From positions 1 through 33,803 of the forward strand of contig NZ_JAENGP010000021.1 of NCBI RefSeq assembly GCF_016595155.1: DNA of 33,803 nt, given 5' to 3'. Position 1 is the stretch's first letter; every line of letters starts with the position of its first letter. This document shows, piece by piece, positions 15,286 through 23,018 of the stretch. The position numbers and the translations under genes are program-made. Below the pieces are notes generated by a model that did no database searches, was not told where the DNA came from, and worked only from the letters and a program-made list of their open reading frames with translations. Origin of the DNA: Advenella mandrilli. GTDB taxonomy: Bacteria > Pseudomonadota > Gammaproteobacteria > Burkholderiales > Burkholderiaceae_B.

Positions 15286-16458
15286 ATGGCTCAGGTAGCG
15301 TTCTGCCAGATAGGCCCAGAATGCGCCACCATTTACCAGGTTTTTGTCATTAAAATTATAATTAGGGTTATGAACGGCACAGGCACCTTCTTTGTTGCCT
15401 TCACCATTGCCAATAAACAAATAACATCCAGGCACTTTTTCCAGCATGAAGGCAAAATCCTCACTACCCAGCCGGGCAGGTGTCTGAAGCACGACATTGT
15501 CCTGGCCGGCAAACTCAATGGCTGTCTGGCGGGCAAAGTCGGTTTCTGTCTGCGTGTTAACCAGTACCGGGTAGCCCCGTTCGTAGTGGATATCCGCCCT
15601 TACGCCAAAACTTTCGGCTTGTGCGTTGACCAGCGCTTTAATGCGGTTTTCCAGTAAGCTGCGAACCTCGGCATTGAGAGCGCGAACGGAAAGCTCCAGG
15701 ACGGCCTGTTGGGGGATCACGTTATTGATATGGCCGGCATTCATGGCGCCAATGGTGATAACGGCCAGCTGGCTGGGGTTTACTTCACGTGAGACAATGG
15801 TTTGCAGCGCCATAATAATACTGGCTGCCGCCACAATCGGGTCTTTGGCCAGATGCGGGTGGGCACCGTGCCCGCCGACACCGGTAATGGTTATGGTTAC
15901 GTAATCGGAAGAAGACATGGCTGGCCCGTCACGGAACAGCAATTGCCCTTGCGGAAAACCGGGTGCGTTATGCATGCCAAAAATGGCATCGCAGGGGTGA
16001 TCATTGAATAAACCGTCATCCATCATTTTCCTGGCGCCGCCCAGACTTTCTTCGGCGGGCTGGAAAATCAGGTTCAATGTGCCCGAAAACTCACCTTTTT
16101 CAGCCAGGTATTTGGCAGCTGCCAATAGCATGGTGGTATGGCCATCGTGTCCACAGGCATGCATGATATTGTTGTGCACACTGGCATAGGGCAGCCCGGT
16201 GGTTTCCTGCAGGGGCAGGGCATCCATGTCAGCCCGGATGCCCATGGTTTTATGACTGTTTCCTTTTTTTAGCACGCCCACAACACCGGTGGTGCCGTAA
16301 CCCGTATGTACGTCATAGCCCCATTCTTTCAGTAGCTGCTGAACAATGTGGCTGGTTCGTTGTTCTTTAAAGCCAAGCTCCGGGTGTTGGTGGATATCGT
16401 GGCGGATTTTGGCAAATTCGTCAAAATGCGCCTTCATATAGTTTGTGTAGCGGTTCAT
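15277..16458 (-). CDS. M20 family amidohydrolase (hippurate hydrolase-like)
   Basis: This is a 393-residue zinc peptidase/amidohydrolase of the M20D group. Motifs in order are IRHDIHQHPELGFKE (about 18-32), MGIRADMDALPLQET (about 72-86), NIMHACGHDGHTTMLL (about 97-112; metal-binding His and Asp), LIFQPAEESLGGARKM (about 128-143; catalytic Glu pair), and a C-terminal LGSEDFAFML. Relatives hydrolyse N-acyl amino acids, hippurate, or auxin conjugates in the cytoplasm. It follows the Bug gene by 32 bases in the same direction, suggesting uptake and hydrolysis of one substrate class, such as an acylated amino acid. The exact compound is unknown. Confidence 0.92.
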   Translation of the reverse strand: MNRYTNYMKAHFDEFAKIRHDIHQHPELGFKEQRTSHIVQQLLKEWGYDVHTGYGTTGVVGVLKKGNSHKTMGIRADMDALPLQETTGLPYASVHNNIMHACGHDGHTTMLLAAAKYLAEKGEFSGTLNLIFQPAEESLGGARKMMDDGLFNDHPCDAIFGMHNAPGFPQGQLLFRDGPAMSSSDYVTITITGVGGHGAHPHLAKDPIVAAASIIMALQTIVSREVNPSQLAVITIGAMNAGHINNVIPQQAVLELSVRALNAEVRSLLENRIKALVNAQAESFGVRADIHYERGYPVLVNTQTETDFARQTAIEFAGQDNVVLQTPARLGSEDFAFMLEKVPGCYLFIGNGEGNKEGACAVHNPNYNFNDKNLVNGGAFWAYLAERYLSHAG

Positions 16459-16490
16459 TCTTTATCCTGCTATGGCTGAAGTGGTCTGGC

Positions 16491-17495
16491 TTAATTTCCC
16501 TTAAAGCCGGTTTGCTTGATGACATTTTCAGTTTGCCGGATTTCCGCCTGATAAAAGTCGTTGGCTTGTGCAGGCGTCATTGGTTTGGCAACAACACGGC
16601 CATCGGCTCCCAGTGCGTTTCTAACCTCCGGTTCCTGTACGGCAGCGGCAATGGCTTTATTCAGCTTTTCAACAATATGTTCTGGCGTGTCTTTTTTTAC
16701 CAGATAGGAAGAGCCGGTAAAGTAGTTGAAGTCTTCAAAGCCTTTGGCGTCACTCAGGATAGGGTATTCCTGCAGGATTTCGGGCTTTTCTTTTGAAAGG
16801 ACGGCAAGAATTTTATAGCGACCTTCTTTTTCCATATCTTTCATGTTTTTTGAAAATGCCTGGATGGCAAAATCAATCTGCCCGCCTGCCAGGTCCTGCA
16901 TTACGTTAGTGGTTCCACGGTAGGGAACATGGACCAGGTTTGCATCAAGAGTTTGGGACAGCCGGTCCGAGATCAGGTGATAAAGGGAACCAACGCCTAC
17001 CGAACCATAAGTCAGGGGTGTACCGGAAGCCTGTTCTTTGGCCAGTTCAATGAAATCCTCAACACTATTAACCGGTAAATCCTGTTTTACCAACAATACA
17101 AGGTTTGATGTGGTTATAGGATGAACACTGCGAAAATCATTCGGCTTGAATTTGATAGCACTATTGGTTAGGGGGGGCAAAATCAGCTCGTTGGCGGTTC
17201 CCTGAAAGAAATAGCTACCATCAGCCTTGGCATTTAGTACTTTGTTAGCAGCGATGGAACCGGTGGCGCCGCCCAGGTTTTCCACAATGACCTGAACACC
17301 CAGCTGTTTGCCAATAGGGCCGCTTAATACCCGTGCAATCGAATCACTGGGGCCACCCGCCGGATAAGGCACCATCATGGTCACCGGGCCGGTTGGGTAA
17401 TTGTTGTTGGCCATTCCCATGGATGGCATCATGAACAGGCTGCTGCATAGAAGGGTGGTTATCAGGGCTCTGCGGACAGGACTAACTGTTTTCAT
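16491..17495 (-). CDS. Bug/TctC family periplasmic solute-binding protein
   Basis: This is a 334-residue Bug protein. The signal peptide runs to about MGMANNNYP (cleavage near residue 29). Mature hallmarks are TGPVTMMVPYPAGGPSDSIARVL (about 35-57), VIVENLGGATGSIAANKVL, YGSVGVGSLYHLISDRL, VPYRGTTNVMQDLAGGQIDF, and the C-terminal NDFYQAEIRQTENVIKQTGF. It lies upstream of the M20 amidohydrolase as the first gene of a two-gene unit, and AAGGAGAC stands before its start. No TctAB partners are in the window. It is clearly a different subtype from the protein at 9343-10308. It probably binds the amide substrate of the M20 enzyme or a product of it (inference). Confidence 0.93.
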   Translation of the reverse strand: MKTVSPVRRALITTLLCSSLFMMPSMGMANNNYPTGPVTMMVPYPAGGPSDSIARVLSGPIGKQLGVQVIVENLGGATGSIAANKVLNAKADGSYFFQGTANELILPPLTNSAIKFKPNDFRSVHPITTSNLVLLVKQDLPVNSVEDFIELAKEQASGTPLTYGSVGVGSLYHLISDRLSQTLDANLVHVPYRGTTNVMQDLAGGQIDFAIQAFSKNMKDMEKEGRYKILAVLSKEKPEILQEYPILSDAKGFEDFNYFTGSSYLVKKDTPEHIVEKLNKAIAAAVQEPEVRNALGADGRVVAKPMTPAQANDFYQAEIRQTENVIKQTGFKGN

Positions 17496-17585
17496 TTGTG
17501 TCTCCTTGATATTGCGTAATGCTATGGAAAATACAGGTATTTTGAAATTGTGCTTTTACTATATTTGCATATCATACGGATTAAG

Positions 17586-17622
17586 GTATTTTATATCAAT
17601 ACTTAATATCTTAATAAAATAC
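17586..17622. repeat. AT-rich inverted repeat between Bug and oxidase genes
   Basis: Perfect 9-bp arms GTATTTTAT (17586-17594) and ATAAAATAC (17614-17622) flank 19 AT-rich bases. The gap (17496-17781) contains the promoter side of the Bug gene and the 3' side of the oxidase gene. The repeat could be an operator or a weak terminator. Confidence 0.35.
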
Positions 17623-17668
17623 ATTTGACCTGATATTTGTCAGGAAAACAGCGCTTGCCGTTGTTTTT

Positions 17669-17706
17669 TATGTTCCTGCCAGCATCAGCCCCCAGGCATA
17701 AGGCAG
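17669..17706 (-). pseudogene. Fragment of a CynX-type MFS transporter C-terminus
   Basis: The minus strand encodes LPYAWGLMLAGT followed by a stop. This repeats TYAWGLMLAGT near the C-terminus of the transporter gene at 13044-14234 (its DNA near 13,105-13,135). The DNA shares TGTTCCTGCCAGCAT plus CCCCAGGCATAAG. It is probably a leftover of a duplicated or deleted paralogue. The match is short and was judged by eye only. Confidence 0.5.
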
Positions 17707-17781
17707 GGACAGGGGGGGCGCAGCTACCTGTTCAAACGCGCAAGCGTATTTGGGCATACCCAAGTCATCATGTCTGCGGTG

Positions 17782-19056
17782 TCAACGGCAGTATCCAATG
17801 CGCTGGTAACGGCCTCGGCATTCACAATATAAGCGCATAAGAAACGCCTCTCCCAGTTCTTCAGGCTGATTCACGCCCAGCATAGCCATATTGCGGTCAA
17901 TTTCGGCTTTCAGTAGCGCAATGGCATGGTTAACCCCATCCTGTGAAGCCGTGGCCGCGGCAAAATTAAAAGGGCGCCCAAGAAATACAAATTTGGCCCC
18001 TAATGCAAGGGCTTTCAGCACATCACTACCCCTGCGAATGCCACCATCCAGCATAACGGGCAGGTTGCCGGCGGCCTGGATAATATCGGGCAAGACTCGT
18101 AGCGGTGAAACGGCGCCATCAAGCTGGCGGCCACCGTGATTGGAAATAATGATGCCGTCAGCACCTTTGGCTTTGGCAAGGGCGGCATCTTGCGCATTCA
18201 AGATGCCTTTAATGATTAAATGACCAGGCCATTGCTCACGGATTTTTTCGATATGGCTCCAGTCCAGGTGTTCCCGGTTGGAAAAATCCCGTTCTACATT
18301 GCGTGAAATAATGGGGGCACCACGCTCGGCGAAAGAATTTTCAAAATGAGGAACGCCATCCATCAAGGTGCGCAAAAAGGTGCCCAGTAACCAGCGTGGG
18401 TGTGTCAGTCCATCCCAAATTAAGCGGTTGCTGGGCCTTAAGGGGGTTGAAAATCCGGCGCGGATATTGTTTTCGCGGTTGCCGGCCACGGGTATGTCAA
18501 CGGTGATAACCAGTGTCTTTACGCCAGCGGCTTTGACTCGTGCAATGAGTCCATTTATCCGCTGCTGCTCACCCGGTAAATACGCCTGAAACCAGCTGTT
18601 GGGGGCAACCTCCATGATGCTTTCAAGGCGGGTAAGTGAAGAGCCGCTTAAAATAAAAGGGATATTGGCCTGTGCCGCTGCCCGGGCCATGACCTGGTCG
18701 CCGTCATAGGTGGAAAGGGCCGCAATGCCCATGGGGGCGATGCCAAAAGGGCAGCTCCATTCATGGTTGAACAGTGTGGTTGATTGGCTGCGCCGTGCGA
18801 CATTTTGCAGTACGCGTGGCACAAAGCCCCATTCTTCAAATGCATTGAAGTTGTCTTTCCAGCTTTGGCGGGTTTCAACCGAGCCGGCAATGTAACCGTA
18901 AAGTGCTTTGGGTAAATAAGCGCGTGCCTTTGTTTCAAAATCCTCCAGGGAAAGTATGTTTGCCAGTTTGCTTTTGGTGTTGGCACCGTTAAAGGCTGTC
19001 CATGCACTGCTGGATGTGTTTTGCAGGGGTGGGGTGTGATGGGCTGATGCTTTCAT
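17782..19056 (-). CDS. FMN-dependent alpha-hydroxy-acid oxidase/dehydrogenase (LldD-like)
   Basis: This is a 424-residue flavin enzyme of the lactate/mandelate/glycolate oxidase family. Landmarks are LSLEDFETKARAYLPKALYGYIAGSVET (about 34-61), FGIAPMGIAALSTYDGD (about 108-124), TLVITVDIPVAGNRENN (about 185-201), LIIKGILNAQDA (catalytic-side Lys), ADGIIISNHGGRQLDG (about 308-323; catalytic His) and MLDGGIRRGSDV plus FVFLGRPF (FMN phosphate). It oxidises L-2-hydroxy acids to 2-oxo acids. The last roughly 20 residues (LMRLYCECRGRYQRIGYCR) are Cys/Arg-rich and unlike the family, while another frame stays open to about 17,724, so a 3' frameshift is possible. It is divergent from the LysR gene, 108 bases apart. 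Confidence 0.88.
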   Translation of the reverse strand: MKASAHHTPPLQNTSSSAWTAFNGANTKSKLANILSLEDFETKARAYLPKALYGYIAGSVETRQSWKDNFNAFEEWGFVPRVLQNVARRSQSTTLFNHEWSCPFGIAPMGIAALSTYDGDQVMARAAAQANIPFILSGSSLTRLESIMEVAPNSWFQAYLPGEQQRINGLIARVKAAGVKTLVITVDIPVAGNRENNIRAGFSTPLRPSNRLIWDGLTHPRWLLGTFLRTLMDGVPHFENSFAERGAPIISRNVERDFSNREHLDWSHIEKIREQWPGHLIIKGILNAQDAALAKAKGADGIIISNHGGRQLDGAVSPLRVLPDIIQAAGNLPVMLDGGIRRGSDVLKALALGAKFVFLGRPFNFAAATASQDGVNHAIALLKAEIDRNMAMLGVNQPEELGEAFLMRLYCECRGRYQRIGYCR

Positions 19057-19164
19057 GGGCTTACCTGGACAATATGAATATGTTTACGATGAGTCACTGT
19101 AAAATGATTGCTGCTAATAAAAAAGCGATTAATATCGTAATAACTTGTTTTCTTTTATTCAATA

Positions 19165-20064
19165 ATGACATTAAAACAATTGGAAGCATTCTATTGGGCG
19201 GCCAGTAGTCCCAGTTTTGCGGTGGCGGCAGAAAGGGTGAATTTGACGGTATCATCGTTGTCCAAGCGCCTGGCCGAACTGGAGGTGTCACTAGGCCAGC
19301 CCCTGTTTGACCGTAGCGGCCATAAAGCCAGCTTGACCGATGCCGGGGAACGCTTGCTGCCCCATGCCATTGCCTTGTTGCAGCAGGCGCAAGCACTAAA
19401 GGAAATTGTTTTGGCAAACGCGGGTTTACAGGGGCGTTGTCGAATCGGTTCAGGTGAACTGGCGTCCATTACCTGGTTATCGGCCTGGGTGCATCAAGTG
19501 CAAACGCAGCATCCGGCGCTGGCGATCAGTGTGTTAACCGATATTGGCCAGGCGTTAACCGAAAGGCTTGAAAAAGGAGAGCTGGACGTGGCCGTGATTG
19601 CGGGCCATGCCAGGCGATCGGGGCTGACCTCTATCCCTTTGCGCAGTTCCTCATTTGTGTGGTGTGCCCGGCCCGACATTGCCCGCCGTTTGCCGTTACT
19701 GGAGCTCGCCTCATTAGAAAAGCAAACCCTGATCACACTGCCGCGCGGTTCGGGAGCCACGCACATTCTGGATAGTTGGCTGGAAAGTTCAGGCGTGAAA
19801 TTTGGCAAAACTTTGGTATGCAACCAGTGGGGCGTAGTGGCAGGGCTTATCCTGGAAGGGGCCGGTCTTGGGTTTTTACCCCAGGGCCTGGCAAACGGGT
19901 TGGTGCGCCAACAAAAACTGGTGTTGCTCAAAAGCCGTTATGGGCTGGAAAAACTGGATTATTGCCTGCATTATCGTCATGATGATCCAAGGCCGCTTAT
20001 TCCGGCATTAGTCAAAAGCTGTCTTAAGACGGCAGACTTCGAGGCAAGTGGGGTGTTTTTTTAG
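19165..20064 (+). CDS. LysR family transcriptional regulator
   Basis: This is a 299-residue LysR regulator. The N-terminal HTH reads MTLKQLEAFYWAASSPSF, then SSLSKRLAELEVSLGQPLFDR (about 30-50), followed by the usual linker helix. The periplasmic-binding-like effector domain extends from about residue 90 (GRCRIGSGELASITWLSAWV). It is divergently transcribed from the alpha-hydroxy-acid oxidase with 108 bases between starts, the classic layout in which LysR controls the neighbouring gene, probably in response to the hydroxy acid or its product. No strong ribosome binding site is seen, but the start is fixed by the conserved MxLKQLEAF N-terminus. Confidence 0.92.
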   Translation: MTLKQLEAFYWAASSPSFAVAAERVNLTVSSLSKRLAELEVSLGQPLFDRSGHKASLTDAGERLLPHAIALLQQAQALKEIVLANAGLQGRCRIGSGELASITWLSAWVHQVQTQHPALAISVLTDIGQALTERLEKGELDVAVIAGHARRSGLTSIPLRSSSFVWCARPDIARRLPLLELASLEKQTLITLPRGSGATHILDSWLESSGVKFGKTLVCNQWGVVAGLILEGAGLGFLPQGLANGLVRQQKLVLLKSRYGLEKLDYCLHYRHDDPRPLIPALVKSCLKTADFEASGVFF

Positions 20065-20100
20065 GGGGGGTTTTTCCCTGTTCCCAGAAAAATAGTGGAA

Positions 20101-20128
20101 AACGGAAACGCCTTTGGGCGTTTCCGTT
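20101..20128. terminator. Strong hairpin between convergent LysR and DUF4394-like genes
   Basis: AACGGAAACGCC and GGCGTTTCCGTT form a perfect 12-bp stem closed by a TTTG loop, 8 bases beyond the end of the DUF4394-like gene. Its position between convergent stops supports a shared terminator. The U-run is poor on both strands. Confidence 0.65.
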
Positions 20129-20135
20129 CTTAAGC

Positions 20136-20927
20136 TTACATGCCTGGCAGCACGGCAATATCAATGACATTGCCTGGCAGGCCATCTATTTTACCCAGGG
20201 CGTTGGGTTTACCAGTGCCCAGATCCAGTACATGCAGGGTGGAGCCTGTTAGCAGGTAGGCGGTATTGCCACCTTTGCCATCACTGTGAATATCCATGGC
20301 CACTGCTTTCAGGTCATCTGCAATTTTGCCAATCGGTTGCTGAATGCCATCGTTGGGCGGGTTCTGCAACATCAGGCTATTGCTGGCCAGGTCAATGGTA
20401 TGCAGGGCCGTGCTTTTGGTGCCCGCATAAGAGTTGGTGTAAGCGCCGGCCGCGATATTGGGTTTTTTGCCGGCATGAGGGCCATCTGCCGCATAGACGG
20501 TGCTGCCATCCACAGCGACTTCACCTGTTTCTACATTAACCCGAAAGCTGGTGCCGTCGTCAGCCAGCAAACGCAGCTTGTCAGCGGCAGGGTTAAAGTC
20601 AACCACGGCCTGGCCGCTGCCTGGCAATTCCTTGTTCAGTTTCACTGCTTTGCTGGCGGCGCCACTGGACAGATCAATGTTGTATAGCTGATGGTCGTTG
20701 CCCAACGCATAAAGCTTGCCATTGGCGGGGCGTATATCAAAACCGCGCAGAGGGCTTGGGCTGCTGGCAGCCATGTTGGCCGTTATTTTCTGGTTGTTGG
20801 TGTCAATTTTATAAAGTTGGCCATCGGCAGTCAGGGCCAGCAGGGTTGCAGCACTGGCGGTGCCTGCCAAAAGGGCGCTTGTGCCAGCGGTTAAAGTAAT
20901 CGAAAGCAGGGTTTTACGCATGTTCAT
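20136..20927 (-). CDS. Secreted DUF4394-type protein
   Basis: This is a 263-residue protein with a clear signal peptide (MNMRKTLLSITLTAGTSALL, cleavage near ASA at about 24-26). The mature part is a beta-propeller-like domain with repeated L-Y-x-I-D units: LLALTADGQLYKIDTNNQKI (about 29-48), LRGFDIRPANGKLYALGND, HQLYNIDLSSG, VDFNPAADKLRLLADDG, LHTIDLASNSLML and LHVLDLGTG. This matches DUF4394, a secreted domain of unknown function. The ECF sigma and anti-sigma genes lie just upstream in the same direction, so it is a likely member of their regulon. Its 160-base leader carries two hairpins (see below). No enzymatic motif is visible. Confidence 0.85.
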   Translation of the reverse strand: MNMRKTLLSITLTAGTSALLAGTASAATLLALTADGQLYKIDTNNQKITANMAASSPSPLRGFDIRPANGKLYALGNDHQLYNIDLSSGAASKAVKLNKELPGSGQAVVDFNPAADKLRLLADDGTSFRVNVETGEVAVDGSTVYAADGPHAGKKPNIAAGAYTNSYAGTKSTALHTIDLASNSLMLQNPPNDGIQQPIGKIADDLKAVAMDIHSDGKGGNTAYLLTGSTLHVLDLGTGKPNALGKIDGLPGNVIDIAVLPGM

Positions 20928-20958
20928 AAAATTTCTCTCAGTGTTTTTTGGTATGAAT

Positions 20959-20984
20959 GCAAGGCTGAAAAATATCAGCCTTGC
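20959..20984 (-). promoter_or_regulatory. Leader hairpin upstream of the DUF4394-type gene
   Basis: GCAAGGCTGA and TCAGCCTTGC form a perfect 10-bp stem with a 6-base loop, ending about 31 bases before the ATG. There is no U-run after it on the minus strand. It is therefore more likely an mRNA leader element (stability or translation control) than a terminator. Confidence 0.55.
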
Positions 20985-21008
20985 CGGTACTTTGTTAAAG
21001 CACCTGGT

Positions 21009-21070
21009 ATATATACCCGCGAGAGAATGCGTTGGATGTCGCGATTGGAAAATAAATTTCCCAATCGTGA
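21009..21070 (-). promoter_or_regulatory. Possible ECF-type promoter with a stem-loop
   Basis: Arms TCGCGATTGG (21039-21048) and CCAATCGTGA (21061-21070) form a 10-bp stem with one G-T pair, just after the anti-sigma stop. Next on the minus strand comes CATCC (21038-21034), then 18 bases, then TATATA. CATCC at -35 recalls the SigK-type promoters controlled by RskA-family anti-sigma factors in mycobacteria. The resemblance is modest and the assignment is an inference. Confidence 0.35.
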
Positions 21071-21089
21071 CTTTTATGTAAAAACCGTT

Positions 21090-21803
21090 TTAATTGAGAG
21101 CGGCCATGACTGCCCTGCCAATATAAAGTACTTGTCCCGTTGGTCGGTTAATGGGAGAGCCGCCTTCCGGTTCCAGGGTCAGTTCAAACAGCTGTCCGGC
21201 CTGGACGGCCCCAATTTTTTCTACGGGCAGTTGCAGTGGTTTGCCCGGCTCCACCAAACCTAAAGAGCGTGGACCAAGGGCCGGATCAACCAAGGTCCAG
21301 AACTGGATGGAGCGGTTGGCCGGGATGGGTTGATCGTTCAGGGGCTCCAGCAGCAGGCCGCCACTTTGATCAATATGCACGACCCAGCCGGGCTGGGCAG
21401 ATTCACCCGGAGGCTGCAGGACAGCGGTATAACGGTTGGTGGACATGTCGTTTTGCCACAGTTCTGGCAAAATAACAATCAGCAAGGCAAACGCCAGCGC
21501 GGCACTGGCCAAACGCCAGGCGGCCAGGCTTTGCCACCATGTTTTCCATGGGCTGGCCCGTTTGACGGGGGCGTCCAGGCCAAGACTTTTCTGCAGGCGT
21601 GGCCATAATTGGGCCGAGGGTGTTTGTGGCGGCAGCTGGTCGCTAAGTTCAAGAAAATGCTGTTGCCATTGCAGGGCCATTTTGGCGGCGTCTTTATCAC
21701 TTTCAATCAGATCGTGAATTTCCCGGGCTTGCGCTTCATCAAGCAGGCCAAGCAGATATTCGCCAATTAAGGTACGAAGTTCATCGGGGTGTTGGGTATT
21801 CAT
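21090..21803 (-). CDS. Anti-sigma factor, RskA/ChrR-like
   Basis: This is a 237-residue protein starting at the ATG (21803) that overlaps the sigma factor stop as ATGA; a GTG at 21815 is less likely. The cytosolic N-terminus (about 1-85) has the anti-sigma helix ELRTLIGEYLLGLLDEAQAREI. One membrane segment follows (about 93-111, LASAALAFALLIVILPELW), and the outer C-terminal domain has the RskA pattern with IQFWTLVDPALGPRSLGLVE (about 166-185) and ELTLEPEGGSPINRPTGQVLY (about 206-226). It should hold the adjacent ECF sigma factor at the membrane and release it on regulated proteolysis. No zinc-binding HxxxCxxC is present. Confidence 0.9.
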   Translation of the reverse strand: MNTQHPDELRTLIGEYLLGLLDEAQAREIHDLIESDKDAAKMALQWQQHFLELSDQLPPQTPSAQLWPRLQKSLGLDAPVKRASPWKTWWQSLAAWRLASAALAFALLIVILPELWQNDMSTNRYTAVLQPPGESAQPGWVVHIDQSGGLLLEPLNDQPIPANRSIQFWTLVDPALGPRSLGLVEPGKPLQLPVEKIGAVQAGQLFELTLEPEGGSPINRPTGQVLYIGRAVMAALN

Positions 21804-22348
21804 GCTTGCAAACACTCCTGTAAGGCGCGAAGTCCAGCGCGAATACGGCTTTTAATGGTACCCAGTGGGATGGTTAGGCGGCTGGCAATTTGTTCATGGG
21901 TCAGCCCATGATAGAAGGCCAGTAAAATGGGGTGTCTGCGGTTACGGTCGATACCTTGCAAACAGCGGTTTAGCAGTTTCTCTTCACTTTTCTGCTCAAA
22001 CAGTTCGGTGGCCTGGGGGCTATCGTCGGCAAGGCGTTCAATAAACTCATCATCCAGTTCTGTGTAGCGGCCGTGGTTGCGCAATTGATTAAGGGCACGG
22101 TAGCGCAGAATGCTGTAGATCCAGGCACGCCCGCTACCCAGAGCGCGCTGGAAACGTTGGGCATGCCGCCAGATTTGTACAAAAGTGTCGTGCAGGCAAT
22201 CTTCGGCCAGCGCGCGATCGCCAAGCATGCTGATGGCCAGCCCCAGCATTTGCGCGGATTCCTGCTGATACAGGGCTTTGAAGGCTTGCTCATCCTGTTT
22301 TGCACAGGCTTCTAAATGGCTTTCATAATCGAACAGCGATGGCGCCAT
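21800..22348 (-). CDS. ECF sigma-70 factor (SigK-like)
   Basis: This is a 182-residue ECF sigma factor, started at the ATG at 22348 (MAPSLFDYE) with AGGGA upstream; an upstream in-frame start would add 13 odd residues. Region 2 covers about residues 15-80 (FKALYQQESAQMLGLAISML, AEDCLHDTFVQIWRHAQRF, GRAWIYSILRYRALNQLRN). Region 4 covers about 125-175 (RHPILLAFYHGLTHEQIASR followed by IPLGTIKSRIRAGL). The 4-base overlap with the RskA-type anti-sigma gene shows translational coupling. The likely target is the secreted protein downstream, and perhaps the operon itself, though no promoter copy was found upstream. Confidence 0.93.
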   Translation of the reverse strand: MAPSLFDYESHLEACAKQDEQAFKALYQQESAQMLGLAISMLGDRALAEDCLHDTFVQIWRHAQRFQRALGSGRAWIYSILRYRALNQLRNHGRYTELDDEFIERLADDSPQATELFEQKSEEKLLNRCLQGIDRNRRHPILLAFYHGLTHEQIASRLTIPLGTIKSRIRAGLRALQECLQA

Positions 22349-22433
22349 GAAAAGGTATCCCTGAAATATGAAGTGAGGCAGTAACACTAATTAATTATAT
22401 ATTGATTCCTTTCATGAAGGGGGAACCAAATTT

Positions 22434-22814
22434 TCACTCTATATCTTTATTGTGCAAGGCCTGCTGCTTGCTATGATAAAAATACAAATACATCAGACCT
22501 ACCGGCGCAATGAAAATAGCGCATGCCCAGCATAACAGCATTGTTATTAGTTTCGTAAACAGCATGACAATGGCATTAATAAAGAAAACGTTTTGCCCCA
22601 TGATATAGCCAATGATGCTTTCATAAACAAAGCGGGAGTACGGATAAAGCAGTGATGAAATAAGCAGAAAAACAATCATCCCGATTGAGGTAGGCTGAGT
22701 GGTTTGGGACTGCATGAGCAGGAATAAAGCCGGGAAAATAAGACCGAATACAAACTGACGGAGATAGTAGTTTAACGATAGTCCACCCAGGGTTTTAGCG
22801 ATGACAGGATGCAT
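22434..22814 (-). CDS. Small integral membrane protein, unknown function
   Basis: This is a 126-residue protein with four likely membrane helices (about 20-36, 43-60, 75-92 and 94-111) and a short polar tail (YHSKQQALHNKDIE). A conserved-looking patch LLYPYSRFVYESIIGYIMG (about 55-73) links helices 2 and 3. AGGA precedes the ATG. It stands alone, divergent from the aldo/keto reductase and behind it the sigma-factor operon. I do not recognise a named family. Confidence 0.75.
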   Translation of the reverse strand: MHPVIAKTLGGLSLNYYLRQFVFGLIFPALFLLMQSQTTQPTSIGMIVFLLISSLLYPYSRFVYESIIGYIMGQNVFFINAIVMLFTKLITMLLCWACAIFIAPVGLMYLYFYHSKQQALHNKDIE

Positions 22815-22869
22815 GTTTTTTCCTAAAAGTAGTTGAGTATTAAAATACTTGCATGATTATATCGTATCA

Positions 22870-22888
22870 ATTCAAACTATATTTGAAT
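22870..22888. promoter_or_regulatory. Inverted repeat in the divergent AKR/membrane-protein region
   Basis: ATTCAAA (22870-22876) and TTTGAAT (22882-22888) flank CTATA in an AT-rich gap between divergent genes. A plausible -35-like TTGACT lies at about 22,967, before the reductase. The repeat could be an operator; the regulator is unknown. Confidence 0.35.
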
Positions 22889-23018
22889 TTGATGCAAAAT
22901 ATTTCAAATAGTAAAAACTTATGAATTTGTTCTTGTTCTAAGGTTTTTCTAACAAAAACATTTTCCCTTGACTAGAATTTAAAGAACGAATCACATCAAT
23001 AAGTAAAGGAAAGGCAAA

